From an uncultured Nocardioides sp. (GTDB lineage: Bacteria; Actinomycetota; Actinomycetes; Propionibacteriales; Nocardioidaceae): a stretch of 64,000 bases of DNA. The DNA lies in assembly GCF_947488515.1 (NCBI RefSeq), contig NZ_CANKZF010000001.1:1488001-1552000 (forward strand). The letters run 5' to 3'. Of the stretch, positions 53,238 to 61,473 are shown one piece after another. The position numbers were made by a program, and so were the translations under genes. The notes beneath the pieces are model-generated. The model searched no databases and was not told the DNA's origin. It saw nothing but the letters and a program-made list of their open reading frames with translations. Numbering within the stretch: position 1 is the stretch's first letter; each line of letters begins with the position of its first letter.

Positions 53238-54590
53238 TCAGGCCTCGACCGGCGCCTCGCGCAGCGTCGGGGCCAGGACGACGAGCCCGAGCAGCGGGAG
53301 GGCAGCGAGCACGAGCAGCGCCGCGGGCATCCCGAGCGGCCCGCTGAGGCCAGCCACCACGGCCGAGCCGACGCTCCCGCCGATCAGGAACAGCAGCGTC
53401 GAGACGCCCATCGCCACACCTCGTACGTCGTCGTGCACGGCGTCACCGACCACGGCGCTGAGGGCCGGCTGGCCGAGGCCGAAGGCGAAGGTCACCAGGA
53501 TGATGCCGGCGACCAGCACGGGTGCGCTCGCCCAGAGGGCGCCGACGGTGGCGACCAGCAGCGCCGCCGAGGCGACCAGCCCGGCGACCGCCAGGGACCG
53601 GCCCGGCCCGACGCGGGTCAGCATCGGCCCGGCGACCTGCGGCACGAGAAGTGCGACCGCGGCGCTCGGGACCATGGCGAGGCCGACCTGCCACGCCTCC
53701 CAACCCTCGGCCAGCAGCACCGCGGGCAGCGCGATGAGCATCGCGAACCACGCCGCCGGGACCGCCGACGCGGCGACGGCGCTGCGCACGACGGTCGCGT
53801 TGCGGATCACCTCGACCGGCAGGAAGCCGTCGGGGCGACGACGTACGCTCGCGCGCACCGCCGGCACGCCCAGCACGAGCAGGCTCGCGCCGATCGCGGC
53901 GACCAGCAGCCCGGCCGAGGGCGACTGCACGAGCAGCACCATGCCGGACGCGGTCAGCGCGACCACGATCGCGCCGACGACGTCGAGGCGCGCCCCGCTG
54001 CCGCCCGTGGGCAGCGCGCGCCACAGGAGCGGCACGACCAGCGCGCCGAGGATCGGCAACGCCATGACGGCGCGCCAGCCCCACACCGCTTCGACGAGGC
54101 CGCCGATCAGCGGGCCGAGGCAGCTGACGGCGGCCGCGACGCCGGCCAGGCGGCCGAAGGCGAAGCCGCGGACCTCGCCGGAGTACTTGGCGGACAGGAT
54201 GGTCACGCCGAGGGTCGGCACGGCGGCGGCGCCCGCGCCCTGCAGCATGCGCGCGCCCAGCAGCACCTCGAAGGTCGGGGCGAGCGCCGCGACCAGCGCG
54301 CCGACCGACATCAGCACGAGCCCGGCGAGCAGCGGGGTGCGGACGCCGACCAGGTCGGAGATCCGCCCGTAGAGCGCCGTGGTCACGGCCAGCATCAGGA
54401 CGTAGAGACTGATCGCCCAGGCGGCCAGACCGGCGCTCACCCCGAGGTCCTCGGCGAGGAGCGCGAGCGCCACGGCGGCGCTCGAGGAGCCCATCCCGGC
54501 GAGGCCGAACAGCAGGCCCAGGAGCATCGAGACCCGCCGGGAGTCGTCCGGGGCGTCGGTGCGGGCGGTTGCCGGGCTCGGTGTCGTCAT
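53238..54590 (-). CDS. MFS transporter, DHA2-like
   Basis: A 450-residue membrane protein with 12 or more helices. GRISDLVGVRTPLLAGLVLM is motif A, LQGAGAAAVPTLGVTIL motif B and RLAGVAAAVSCLGPLIGGLVEAVWGWRA motif C, typical of drug:H+ antiporters. Substrate unknown. ATG 54590 (MTTPSPATARTD) is chosen; the longer frame overlaps the divergent gene. No regulator gene adjoins it. Confidence 0.88.
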   Translation of the reverse strand: MTTPSPATARTDAPDDSRRVSMLLGLLFGLAGMGSSSAAVALALLAEDLGVSAGLAAWAISLYVLMLAVTTALYGRISDLVGVRTPLLAGLVLMSVGALVAALAPTFEVLLGARMLQGAGAAAVPTLGVTILSAKYSGEVRGFAFGRLAGVAAAVSCLGPLIGGLVEAVWGWRAVMALPILGALVVPLLWRALPTGGSGARLDVVGAIVVALTASGMVLLVQSPSAGLLVAAIGASLLVLGVPAVRASVRRRPDGFLPVEVIRNATVVRSAVAASAVPAAWFAMLIALPAVLLAEGWEAWQVGLAMVPSAAVALLVPQVAGPMLTRVGPGRSLAVAGLVASAALLVATVGALWASAPVLVAGIILVTFAFGLGQPALSAVVGDAVHDDVRGVAMGVSTLLFLIGGSVGSAVVAGLSGPLGMPAALLVLAALPLLGLVVLAPTLREAPVEA

Positions 54591-54671
54591 CGACGTGGGA
54601 CAACAGCGAGCGCCTCGGCGCCATTCCCCACGGATCCGCCGAACACCGCCGTGCAGCCCGGGCCGGCGCCG

Positions 54672-54677
54672 TACCCT
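54672..54677 (+). promoter_or_regulatory. Leaderless -10 box of the DUF1707 gene
   Basis: TACCCT lies 7 nt before the ATG at 54685. Confidence 0.55.
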
Positions 54678-54684
54678 GTGGCGC

Positions 54685-55179
54685 ATGAGCATGCCGTACG
54701 ACGCCCCCTCCGGACCGGGCGACCCCGGGCCTGACGAGGCATACCGACGGTGGCGGCACCTCCAGGAGCAGGCCGACGCCCAGCACGACGCGCTGCTCGT
54801 CTCCGACGCCGAGCGCGACGGTGTGTGCCGGCGGCTGTCCGCCGCCTTCAGCGAAGGTCGCATCACCTCGCCCGAGCTCGACGACCGCACATCGCGCGCC
54901 CTCGCCGCGCGCACCTACGGCGACCTCGAGGACGTGATGGCCGGGCTGGAGCCGCCCGCCACGACGTCGTACCGCCCCGTCATGCCGGGCTATCCGCTGC
55001 CCCAGCGCAGCGTCCTTCCGCGGCTCGTCTTCTGGCTCGTCGGACTGGTCACCGCTCCCTTCATCCTCGTCGGCACCCTGCTCACGTTCTCCGGTGAGTC
55101 GGTCTTCGGCGTGGTCCTGCTCCTGCTGTTCCTGCCCGGGCTGATCGCCCTCTACCGCTGGGCCCACCCGCGCACCTGA
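54685..55179 (+). CDS. DUF1707 (SHOCT-like) membrane protein
   Basis: A 164-residue protein. LLVSDAERDGVCRRLSAAFSEGRITSPELDDRTSRALAARTYGDLEDVMAGL is a DUF1707 domain, found at the N-terminus of many small actinobacterial membrane proteins. Two transmembrane helices follow (LVFWLVGLVTAPFILVGTLL and VFGVVLLLLFLPGLIALY). Function unknown. The segment is divergent from the MFS gene. Confidence 0.88.
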   Translation: MSMPYDAPSGPGDPGPDEAYRRWRHLQEQADAQHDALLVSDAERDGVCRRLSAAFSEGRITSPELDDRTSRALAARTYGDLEDVMAGLEPPATTSYRPVMPGYPLPQRSVLPRLVFWLVGLVTAPFILVGTLLTFSGESVFGVVLLLLFLPGLIALYRWAHPRT

Positions 55180-55208
55180 CCGATCGGTCGGTTTCCATGC
55201 TGCGCGGG

Positions 55209-55214
55209 TAGCCT
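55209..55214 (+). promoter_or_regulatory. Leaderless -10 box of the acyl-CoA dehydrogenase gene
   Basis: TAGCCT lies 7 nt before the ATG at 55222. Confidence 0.55.
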
Positions 55215-55221
55215 GCGACCC

Positions 55222-56382
55222 ATGACAGCCCGCCGCCAGCTGCCCACCGACGAGGCCCGCGACCTGCTCGCCCTCACCCGCGAGATCTGCACCAAGGAGC
55301 TCGCGCCCCGGTCGGCGGAGGCGGAAGCGACCGAGACCTTCCCGCGCGAGGTCTTCCGGATGCTCGGCCAGGCCGGCCTGCTGTCGCTGCCCTACCCCGA
55401 GGAGCACGGCGGCGGCGAGCAGCCCTACGAGGTCTACCTCCAGGCCCTCGAGGAGATCGGCGCGGTCTGGTCGTCGGTCGGTGTCGGGGTGTCCGTGCAC
55501 GCGCTCTCCTGCTTCGGACTGGCCTACTTCGGCACCGACGAGCAGCGCGCCGAGTGGCTGCCCGGCATGCTGAGCGGCGACCTGCTCGGTGCCTACTGCC
55601 TCTCCGAGGCGCACGCCGGCTCCGACCCCGCGGCGATGCGTACGACAGCCCGCCGCGACGGCGACTCCTACGTCATCAACGGCGCCAAGGCCTGGACGAC
55701 GCACGGCGGCCACGCCGACTTCTACAAGGTGATGGCCCGCACCTCCGACGACCGCAACGGCATCTCGTGCTTCCTCGTCCCGGCCTCCGCCGAGGGCCTC
55801 AGCGCCGACCCGCCGGAGCGCAAGATGGGCCTCACCGGCTCGGCCACCGCGACGATGCGCTTCGACAACGTCCGCATCGATGCCTCCCGCCGGCTCGGCG
55901 CCGAGGGTGAGGGTCTGAAGATCGCGCTCGCCGGGCTCGACTCCGGCCGCCTCGGCATCGCCGCCGTCGCCGTGGGCCTCGCCCAGGGGGCGCTCGACTC
56001 CGCCGTCGCCTACGCCCGCGAGCGCGAGACCTTCGGCACCCGGATCATCGACCACCAGGGCCTGGCCTTCGTGCTCGCCGACATGGAGGCCGCCATCGTC
56101 TCGGCCCGCGCCACGATGCTCCACGCCGCACGGCTGCGCGACGCCGGGCTGCCGTTCTCGCGCGAGGCCTCGGTCGCCAAGCTGATCGCCACCGACAACG
56201 CCATGAAGGTCACCACCGACGCCGTGCAGGTGCTCGGCGGCTACGGGTACACCCGCGACTTCCCGGTCGAGCGATACATGCGCGAGGCCAAGGTCATGCA
56301 GATCTTCGAGGGCACCAACCAGATCCAGCGGATGGTCATCTCGCGCTCGCTCGCGAAGGACAACAGCGGCACCATCGGGTAG
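55222..56382 (+). CDS. Acyl-CoA dehydrogenase
   Basis: A 386-residue FAD enzyme that introduces the alpha-beta double bond in acyl-CoA. GAYCLSEAHAGSDPAAMRTTA binds FAD, ATMRFDNVRI is the middle strand, and QVLGGYGYTRDFPVERYMREAKVMQIFEGTNQIQRMVISR is the C-terminal signature with the catalytic Glu in FEGT. It probably acts on short- or branched-chain substrates, but specificity cannot be read. No electron-transfer flavoprotein genes are in the window. Confidence 0.95.
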   Translation: MTARRQLPTDEARDLLALTREICTKELAPRSAEAEATETFPREVFRMLGQAGLLSLPYPEEHGGGEQPYEVYLQALEEIGAVWSSVGVGVSVHALSCFGLAYFGTDEQRAEWLPGMLSGDLLGAYCLSEAHAGSDPAAMRTTARRDGDSYVINGAKAWTTHGGHADFYKVMARTSDDRNGISCFLVPASAEGLSADPPERKMGLTGSATATMRFDNVRIDASRRLGAEGEGLKIALAGLDSGRLGIAAVAVGLAQGALDSAVAYARERETFGTRIIDHQGLAFVLADMEAAIVSARATMLHAARLRDAGLPFSREASVAKLIATDNAMKVTTDAVQVLGGYGYTRDFPVERYMREAKVMQIFEGTNQIQRMVISRSLAKDNSGTIG

Positions 56383-56439
56383 GTCGCTCCACCCCTTGGT
56401 GTGTTGTCGGCCCACTGTGTGCGAGCGACGGTGGAGAGC

Positions 56440-56964
56440 ATGTCCAAGCGCATCGCATTCCTGACCGCATCCGAAGGCGTCGAGGAGGTCGAGCTCACCA
56501 AGCCCTGGCAGGCAGCCGTCGACGCCGGCCACACCGCCGAGCTGCTCTCCATCGACGAGGGCGAGGTGCAGCTGTTCGAGCACCTCGACAAGTCCAGCAC
56601 CCAGCGGGTCGACCGACGGGTGTCCGACGTCGCGGTCGCCGACTACGACGCCCTCGTCCTGCCCGGTGGCGTCGCCAACCCCGACGCCCTCCGCATGGAC
56701 GAGGAGGCGGTCGCGTTCATCCGTGACTTCGTCGACTCCGGCAAGCCCGTCGCCGCCATCTGCCACGCCCCCTGGACCCTCGTCGAGGCCGACCGCGTGA
56801 AGGGCAAGCGCCTCGCCAGCTGGCCGAGCCTGCAGACCGATATCCGCAACGGCGGCGGCGAGTGGGTGGACGAGGAGGTCGTCGTCGACGGCAACCTCAT
56901 CACCAGCCGCAACCCCGACGACATCCCGGCCTTCTCGAAGGCCCTGCTCGACGCGCTGGGCTGA
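56440..56964 (+). CDS. DJ-1/PfpI family protein
   Basis: A 174-residue protein of the PfpI/YhbO group: the nucleophile elbow AAICHAPWTLVEA with its Cys, LPGGVANPDALRMDEEA, and the C-terminal WVDEEVVVDGNLITSRNPDDIPAFSKALLDAL. Relatives act as glyoxalase/deglycase-like stress proteins. GGAGAG lies 3-4 nt before the ATG. The 57-bp gap after the acyl-CoA dehydrogenase allows cotranscription. Confidence 0.92.
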   Translation: MSKRIAFLTASEGVEEVELTKPWQAAVDAGHTAELLSIDEGEVQLFEHLDKSSTQRVDRRVSDVAVADYDALVLPGGVANPDALRMDEEAVAFIRDFVDSGKPVAAICHAPWTLVEADRVKGKRLASWPSLQTDIRNGGGEWVDEEVVVDGNLITSRNPDDIPAFSKALLDALG

Positions 56965-56980
56965 TCGCCGGGGCTGGGTC

Positions 56981-57673
56981 TCACTCCACCAGCCAGCGCC
57001 CCAGCAACGTCCCGTCCTGCTCCAGGAGCAGGGCGGGACGCAGCGTCACGTCGACCTCGGCGCCCGTGGCGATGCGTACGGCGTCGCCGCCGGTCAGCCT
57101 CGGTACGAGGGTCCAGCACAGCTCGTCGACGACGCCCGCCGCGAGCATGTCCGCGAACAGCGACGGCCCGCCCTCGCACAGCTGCTCGGTCCACCCGCGC
57201 TCGGCCAGAGCTGCCTTGAGCGCGACGAGGTCGATCTGCTCCTCGCCGAGGACGAGCACGTTGTCCTGACCCAGCTTCGCGCGCGCCTCCGCCAGCCCGT
57301 CGGAGGTCGCGACGGTCGCCATCAGCACCCGCCCGGCCGGCGCCTCGGCGAGCGTCGGCGGGACGTCGGCGGACCGGCTGACCACGACGATCGGCACCCG
57401 CGGGACGTCGTACTCCTCCTCGCGGATCGTGCCCGCCCCGACCACCAGGCAGTGCGCGCGCCGGCGGAGGGTGTCGAAGACCCGCTTGTCGGCGTCGTTG
57501 TTGATCGTGCCGCTGAGCCCGTCCGACCCGGTCGCCGCACCGTCGACGGTGCTGACGAAGTTGACCCGCAGCCACGGCTCGCGCTCCGGCGTGTAGGCCG
57601 CCGCGAGGTCGTCGTCGGACAGGTCGGCGAGGTGCTGCAGCCGCAGCTCGAGGGGGTCGCTCACGGCCTTCAT
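56981..57673 (-). CDS. RibD C-terminal-like pyrimidine/pterin reductase
   Basis: A 230-residue reductase: WLRVNFVSTVDGAATGSDGLSGTINNDADKRVFDTLRRRAHCLVVGAGTIREE is the NADPH-binding core of the RibD C-terminal domain/DHFR-like fold, and CEGGPSLFADMLAAGVVDELCWTL the conserved end. Stand-alone copies reduce the ribosyl side chain in riboflavin synthesis or serve unrelated pathways. The start is ATG 57673; the divergent dihydropteroate-synthase-like gene begins 22 bp away, hinting at a shared pterin/flavin-related role. Confidence 0.88.
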   Translation of the reverse strand: MKAVSDPLELRLQHLADLSDDDLAAAYTPEREPWLRVNFVSTVDGAATGSDGLSGTINNDADKRVFDTLRRRAHCLVVGAGTIREEEYDVPRVPIVVVSRSADVPPTLAEAPAGRVLMATVATSDGLAEARAKLGQDNVLVLGEEQIDLVALKAALAERGWTEQLCEGGPSLFADMLAAGVVDELCWTLVPRLTGGDAVRIATGAEVDVTLRPALLLEQDGTLLGRWLVE

Positions 57674-57682
57674 CCTGCCGCC

Positions 57683-57688
57683 TACGCT
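57683..57688 (+). promoter_or_regulatory. Leaderless -10 box in the 22-bp divergent gap
   Basis: TACGCT lies 7 nt before the rightward GTG at 57696. The opposite strand reads TAGGCG, a weaker box overlapping the same TA, 5 nt before the leftward ATG. Confidence 0.55.
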
Positions 57689-57695
57689 GGACGGC

Positions 57696-58598
57696 GTGAT
57701 CACCCTTGCGGATCTGGCCGCCCTGCACGCCGAGCACGGCGCGTCGTGGGACAGCCCCGTCACGCCGGTCGTCCTCGACGGACCCCGCGGACCGGTGTCG
57801 ATCGGCGACGGCCCGGTGACGCTGATGGGCTGCATCAACCTCTCGCGCGACTCGACCTACCGCGAGAGCGTCGCCACCGGTCCCGCCGACGCCGTCCGCA
57901 TGGGGCGCGTCCAGGCCGCGCAGGGTGCCGCGCTCATCGACCTCGGCGCCGAGTCGAGCAACGCCCGCGCGGCGCGCGTGTCGGCCGCCGACCAGATCGC
58001 CACCCTCGTGCCCGCCGTGAAGGAGCTGGCCGCCGAGGCCATCGTGTCGGTCGAGACCTACGAGCCGGAGGTGGTCCGCGCCTGCCTCGACGCCGGTGCC
58101 CGCGTGCTCAACATGACCGGCCGCCAGCACGAGGACGACATGCTCGCCCTCGCCGCGGAGTACGACGCCGCTGTCGTCATGTGCTTCGGCACGACCGCCA
58201 ACGTCCGAGAGATCGCCGACGTGCCGCCCGACACCGACCCGATGCCGGTGCTGCTCGACCACTTCGGACCCCGACTCGAGCACGCCCGCTCCCTCGGCGT
58301 GCACAAGGTCGTCGTCGACCCCGGCATGGGCTTCTACTACGGCAACCTCGTCGACCCGATGACCCGCGCGCGGCACCAGTCCCGGGTTCTCGCCCAGACC
58401 TTCCAGCTGCGTCCCCTCGGCGTACCCGTCTGCAACGTGCTCCCCCACACCTACGACATCTTCGGCGACGAGTTCCGCAAGGCCGAGGGCTTCTACGGCG
58501 TCCTCGCCGCCCTCGGTGGCTCCCACCTCCTCCGGATCCACGAGGTGGCCCACCTCCGCGTCGTCCTCCGCGCGATGGCGGAGCTCGAGGCCCGCTGA
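57696..58598 (+). CDS. Atypical dihydropteroate-synthase-like protein
   Basis: A 300-residue TIM-barrel protein of the pterin-binding family. LMGCINLSRDSTYRESV replaces the canonical MGIxNVTPDSFSDGG loop, so the usual loop 1 is changed. The pterin-site regions ALIDLGAESSNARA, VSVETYEPEVVRACLDAGARVLNMTG, VVVDPGMGFYYG and LLRIHEVAHLRV are recognisable. A second paralogue of FolP (FolP2-like) or a different pterin/methyl-folate enzyme is more likely than the true folate enzyme. GTG start, apparently leaderless. Confidence 0.8.
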   Translation: MITLADLAALHAEHGASWDSPVTPVVLDGPRGPVSIGDGPVTLMGCINLSRDSTYRESVATGPADAVRMGRVQAAQGAALIDLGAESSNARAARVSAADQIATLVPAVKELAAEAIVSVETYEPEVVRACLDAGARVLNMTGRQHEDDMLALAAEYDAAVVMCFGTTANVREIADVPPDTDPMPVLLDHFGPRLEHARSLGVHKVVVDPGMGFYYGNLVDPMTRARHQSRVLAQTFQLRPLGVPVCNVLPHTYDIFGDEFRKAEGFYGVLAALGGSHLLRIHEVAHLRVVLRAMAELEAR

Positions 58599-58600
58599 CC

Positions 58601-58685
58601 GGCACCATGAAGGCAGTTCGCGGCGCTGGTCCGGTGTCGCACGCTCAGGCGACCAGTCCGTGGCGCCCAACTGCCTGCATGGTGC
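58601..58685. repeat. 84-bp palindromic element, copy 1
   Basis: Arms GCACCATGAAGGCAGTTCG (58602-58620) and CCAACTGCCTGCATGGTGC (58667-58685) are near-complementary and enclose a 46-bp centre starting CGGCGCTGGTCC. The element begins 2 bp after the dihydropteroate-synthase-like stop, and its right half codes for the end of the DUF559-type protein. Confidence 0.9.
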
Positions 58686-59505
58686 GCCAGCGGACGACGT
58701 CCTCGATGGCCGCCCGCACGTCGTCGGGTCGGAACATCACGTCCATCCAGGAGAACCGGAGCACCACCAGACCGAGCCGGGCGGCCTTCGTGTAGCGGTC
58801 GACGTCCCGCTGGAGGCCCGCCTTGGTCCAGTGGTGCTCCAGCGACTCCGCCTCGATCACCATCCCCAGCACCCGGTCGAGCAGGTCCACACGACCGACA
58901 CCCGGGACCTCGCCTTGGGGAGCGACGTCGAGGCCCTGCACCGACATCGCGATCACGTGGAGGCAGGTCTCGAACGGGTTCGCCCGCAACGGGGTGGCAG
59001 CGTGAGCGACCCTCAGCGCCTTGGCTCGGCCCGTGCGCGGGCTGCGCGCAGCGGCGATGACGAGGTCATCGGCGTCAATGATGCCCTCACGCAGGGCGGA
59101 GTCCGCCACGCACAGCGCGACGTCGAAGTCGTACGCCCGCGCGCAGTCGATGACCGTACGGGTGCGGGAGGTGACGTTGCGGCGCAGCTCGCGCTCGGAC
59201 AGATCGGCCCAGTGGAGCTCGTACGCACCTGCCGGCTTGCGGGCACTGCGCGGCAGCGTGATGCAGGGCCGCACGGGGTCGTGCTTGAGCTTCCACCCGA
59301 ACTGCTGCGCCGCGCTCAGGTGAGAAGCGGTGCCTCCGGTCCTGGCCACCGCGTGCATCGAGGCGTCGAGGTCGGCGAGGCAGTACCTGTTGTGGCGCGG
59401 CTTGTGGATCCGGCCGTCGGCGAGCGCGACGAAGAGCTGCGACCGGCTCGTGTACGCCAGCAGCTCGCGCAGCGTGCCCACGCCACCGAGCTCTCTGAGC
59501 GCCAT
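58645..59505 (-). CDS. DUF559/AbiEi-like protein with endonuclease-like C-terminal domain
   Basis: A 286-residue protein. The N-terminal MALRELGGVGTLRELLAYTSRSQLFVALADGRIHKPRHNRYCL is a winged helix like that of AbiEi-type antitoxins. The middle (SHLSAAQQFGWKLKHDPVRPCITLPRS) is the common linker domain. The end (GVGRVDLLDRVLGMVIEAESLEHH, RYTKAARLGLVVLRFSW) is a DUF559/Vsr-like nuclease fold with candidate acidic residues. This domain set is frequent in Nocardioides and its function is unknown. ATG 59505 is used; GTG 59517 is an alternative. The last 15 codons (RWRTMQAVGRHG) lie in the palindromic element. Confidence 0.75.
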   Translation of the reverse strand: MALRELGGVGTLRELLAYTSRSQLFVALADGRIHKPRHNRYCLADLDASMHAVARTGGTASHLSAAQQFGWKLKHDPVRPCITLPRSARKPAGAYELHWADLSERELRRNVTSRTRTVIDCARAYDFDVALCVADSALREGIIDADDLVIAAARSPRTGRAKALRVAHAATPLRANPFETCLHVIAMSVQGLDVAPQGEVPGVGRVDLLDRVLGMVIEAESLEHHWTKAGLQRDVDRYTKAARLGLVVLRFSWMDVMFRPDDVRAAIEDVVRWRTMQAVGRHGLVA

Positions 59506-59566
59506 CACCGGGTCCACGATCCGACACTGGCACCAGTCGGCCGCCGGCCGCTCCGCCCATCCACAG

Positions 59567-59649
59567 GCACCATGAAGGCAGTTCGAGCCGGCGCTGGTCC
59601 CGGCCACGCTCAGCCGACGTGAGCCGCGCCCGAACTGCCTGCATGGTGC
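59567..59649. repeat. 84-bp palindromic element, copy 2
   Basis: GCACCATGAAGGCAGTTCG (59567-59585) pairs with CGAACTGCCTGCATGGTGC (59631-59649), one mismatch in 19. The centre GCCGGCGCTGGTCC resembles that of copy 1. It lies upstream of the DUF559-type gene and touches the amidase stop codon. Confidence 0.9.
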
Positions 59650-60417
59650 TCAGTCCAGGAAGCGGCGCACCCCGGAGACGAGGCCTCGGGCATATCGCGC
59701 GCGGCCCGAGGGCGAGGTCATCACCCGGGCCTCGGACGCGCTGCGCATGTTGCCCAGCTCGACCATCACGGTGGGGACGTCGGAGAGGTTGAGCGTGCCG
59801 AGGTCGGAGCGTACGTCGATCCCGTCCCCACCGGCGGTGTAGGTCGCGACGCCGAAGCGCTGGGACAGCAGGCCGGCCTTCACCGAGGTCGCCAGCCGCA
59901 TCGACGGCCGGTGGATGTCGGCGGTCCACGGCGCCCGGTCGGGCGGGGCGATGACGTGGAAGCCGCGTGCGCCGGCGGCGTACGACCCGTCGGCGTGGAC
60001 CGACAGCTTGAGGTCGGCGGCAGGACGGGACGAGGTGGCGTTGCCGGCCCGGCCGCGCTCGTCGACGCACGGACCCCAGCGGTCCTGACGGTTGCTCTGC
60101 CGGGTCAGGCGCACCGTCGCGCCGAGCTCGCGCAGCCTCGCCGCGACCAGCCGCGACACCTGCCAGGCGAAGGTCGCCTCCGGGTAGCCGCCGTCGGTCG
60201 CCGTGCCGGTGGTGTTGCAGGGCTTCGTGAAGCCGCCGGCGGGCACCGGCCGGCGGATGCGTCGCGGGAAGTTGTGGTTGCCGAGCTGGTGGCCGGGGTC
60301 GATGACGACCACGCGGCCCGCGAGTGGCGTCGACGCCGGCACCTCGACCACCGACGACGCCGGCGGCGCGCACAGCAGACAGCCCAGCAGGAGCACGACC
60401 GCGGCCCGGCGGAGCAT
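59650..60417 (-). CDS. N-acetylmuramoyl-L-alanine amidase (Amidase_3)
   Basis: A 255-residue exported peptidoglycan amidase: signal sequence (LRRAAVVLLLGCLLCAPPASS), then VVVIDPGHQLGNHNFP with zinc ligand His, YPEATFAWQVSRLVAARLRELGATVRLTR, LKLSVHADGSY, and VMVELGNMRSASEARVM with the catalytic Glu. It cuts the stem peptide from the glycan. Its ATG overlaps the galE stop (TGATG), so the pair is cotranscribed. Confidence 0.93.
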   Translation of the reverse strand: MLRRAAVVLLLGCLLCAPPASSVVEVPASTPLAGRVVVIDPGHQLGNHNFPRRIRRPVPAGGFTKPCNTTGTATDGGYPEATFAWQVSRLVAARLRELGATVRLTRQSNRQDRWGPCVDERGRAGNATSSRPAADLKLSVHADGSYAAGARGFHVIAPPDRAPWTADIHRPSMRLATSVKAGLLSQRFGVATYTAGGDGIDVRSDLGTLNLSDVPTVMVELGNMRSASEARVMTSPSGRARYARGLVSGVRRFLD

Positions 60418-61430
60418 CAGCCGGCGAAGCCCCGGGGGTTCTGCGACTGCCAGCGCCAGGTGTCGGCGGCCATGTCGTCGACCGTCTTCTGCGTGCTCCA
60501 GCCGAGCTCGCGGTTGGCCTTGGACGGGTCGGCGTAGGAGGTCGCGACGTCGCCGGGGCGGCGGGCGACGATCTCGTAGGGGATCTCGCGGCCGACGGCC
60601 TTCTCGAACGCCTTCACCATCTCCAGGACGCTCGTGCCGTGGCCGGAGCCGAGGTTCCACGTGTGGACCGCCTCGTGGGTGTCGGAGAGCGCCTTGAGTG
60701 CGGCGATGTGGCCGGCGGCGAGGTCCTCGACGTGGATGTAGTCGCGCACGCCGGTGCCGTCGACCGTGTCGTAGTCGTCGCCGAAGACCATCAGCTTGTC
60801 GCGCTTGCCGACCGCGACCTGGGCGATGTAGGGCACGAGGTTGTTGGGGATGCCCGACGGGTCCTCGCCGATCGTGCCGGAGGGGTGCGCCCCGACCGGG
60901 TTGAAGTAGCGCAGCAGCGCGAACCGCATCTCCGGGCGGGCGATCGCGACGTCACGCAGGATCTGCTCCTGCATGACCTTGGTCCAGCCGTAGGGGTTGG
61001 TGGCGTAGGTGGTGCGGTCCTCGGTCGCGGCAGCCTGGTCCTCGCCGTAGACCGTCGCGCTCGAGGAGAAGACGAGCTTGTCGACGTCGTAGCGCTGCAT
61101 CGCCCGCACCAGCGCGAAGGTGGAGACGAGGTTGTTCTCGTAGTACTCCAGCGGCTTCTCCACGCTCTCGCCGACGGCCTTGTAGCCGGCGAAGTGGATC
61201 ACGCCGTCGAAGTGCTCGGTCGCGAAGAGGTGCTCGGTCTTGTCGTGGTCGGTGAGGTCGAAGGAGTGCACGGGGATCGGCGTCCCGGTCAGCGCCTCGA
61301 GCCTGCCCACCACCGTCGGGTGCGAGTTGCTGAAGTTGTCGACGATGACGACGTCGTAGCCTGCGGCGACGAGCTGGATGACGGTGTGCGAGCCGATGTA
61401 ACCGGCGCCGCCGCTGACGAGGATCTTCAT
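60417..61430 (-). CDS. galE: UDP-glucose 4-epimerase GalE
   Basis: A 337-residue short-chain-dehydrogenase-type epimerase interconverting UDP-glucose and UDP-galactose. NAD motif GGAGYIGSH at residues 7-15, SSSATVYG, catalytic NPYGWTK (Tyr-x3-Lys) and [13 protein letters not shown], then [17 protein letters not shown] are all diagnostic. A TAGGGT box lies 7 nt before the ATG. UDP-glucose supply comes from the uridylyltransferase at 9.9 kb. Confidence 0.97.
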   Translation of the reverse strand: MKILVSGGAGYIGSHTVIQLVAAGYDVVIVDNFSNSHPTVVGRLEALTGTPIPVHSFDLTDHDKTEHLFATEHFDGVIHFAGYKAVGESVEKPLEYYENNLVSTFALVRAMQRYDVDKLVFSSSATVYGEDQAAATEDRTTYATNPYGWTKVMQEQILRDVAIARPEMRFALLRYFNPVGAHPSGTIGEDPSGIPNNLVPYIAQVAVGKRDKLMVFGDDYDTVDGTGVRDYIHVEDLAAGHIAALKALSDTHEAVHTWNLGSGHGTSVLEMVKAFEKAVGREIPYEIVARRPGDVATSYADPSKANRELGWSTQKTVDDMAADTWRWQSQNPRGFAG

Positions 61431-61437
61431 GCGGCCC

Positions 61438-61443
61438 ACCCTA
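61438..61443 (-). promoter_or_regulatory. Leaderless -10 box of galE
   Basis: TAGGGT (minus strand) lies 7 nt before the ATG at 61430. Confidence 0.6.
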
Positions 61444-61473
61444 ACGACGCGGCACCCTGACAGAATGCGCCGC

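Noticed and set aside
50404..54372. Very long rightward frame opposite the metzincin and MFS genes
   Set aside because: It spans two genes and the gap between them, which is typical of antisense frames in this base composition.
53443..56766. Very long leftward frame across several genes
   Set aside because: It crosses three genes coded on the other strand and has a low-complexity translation.
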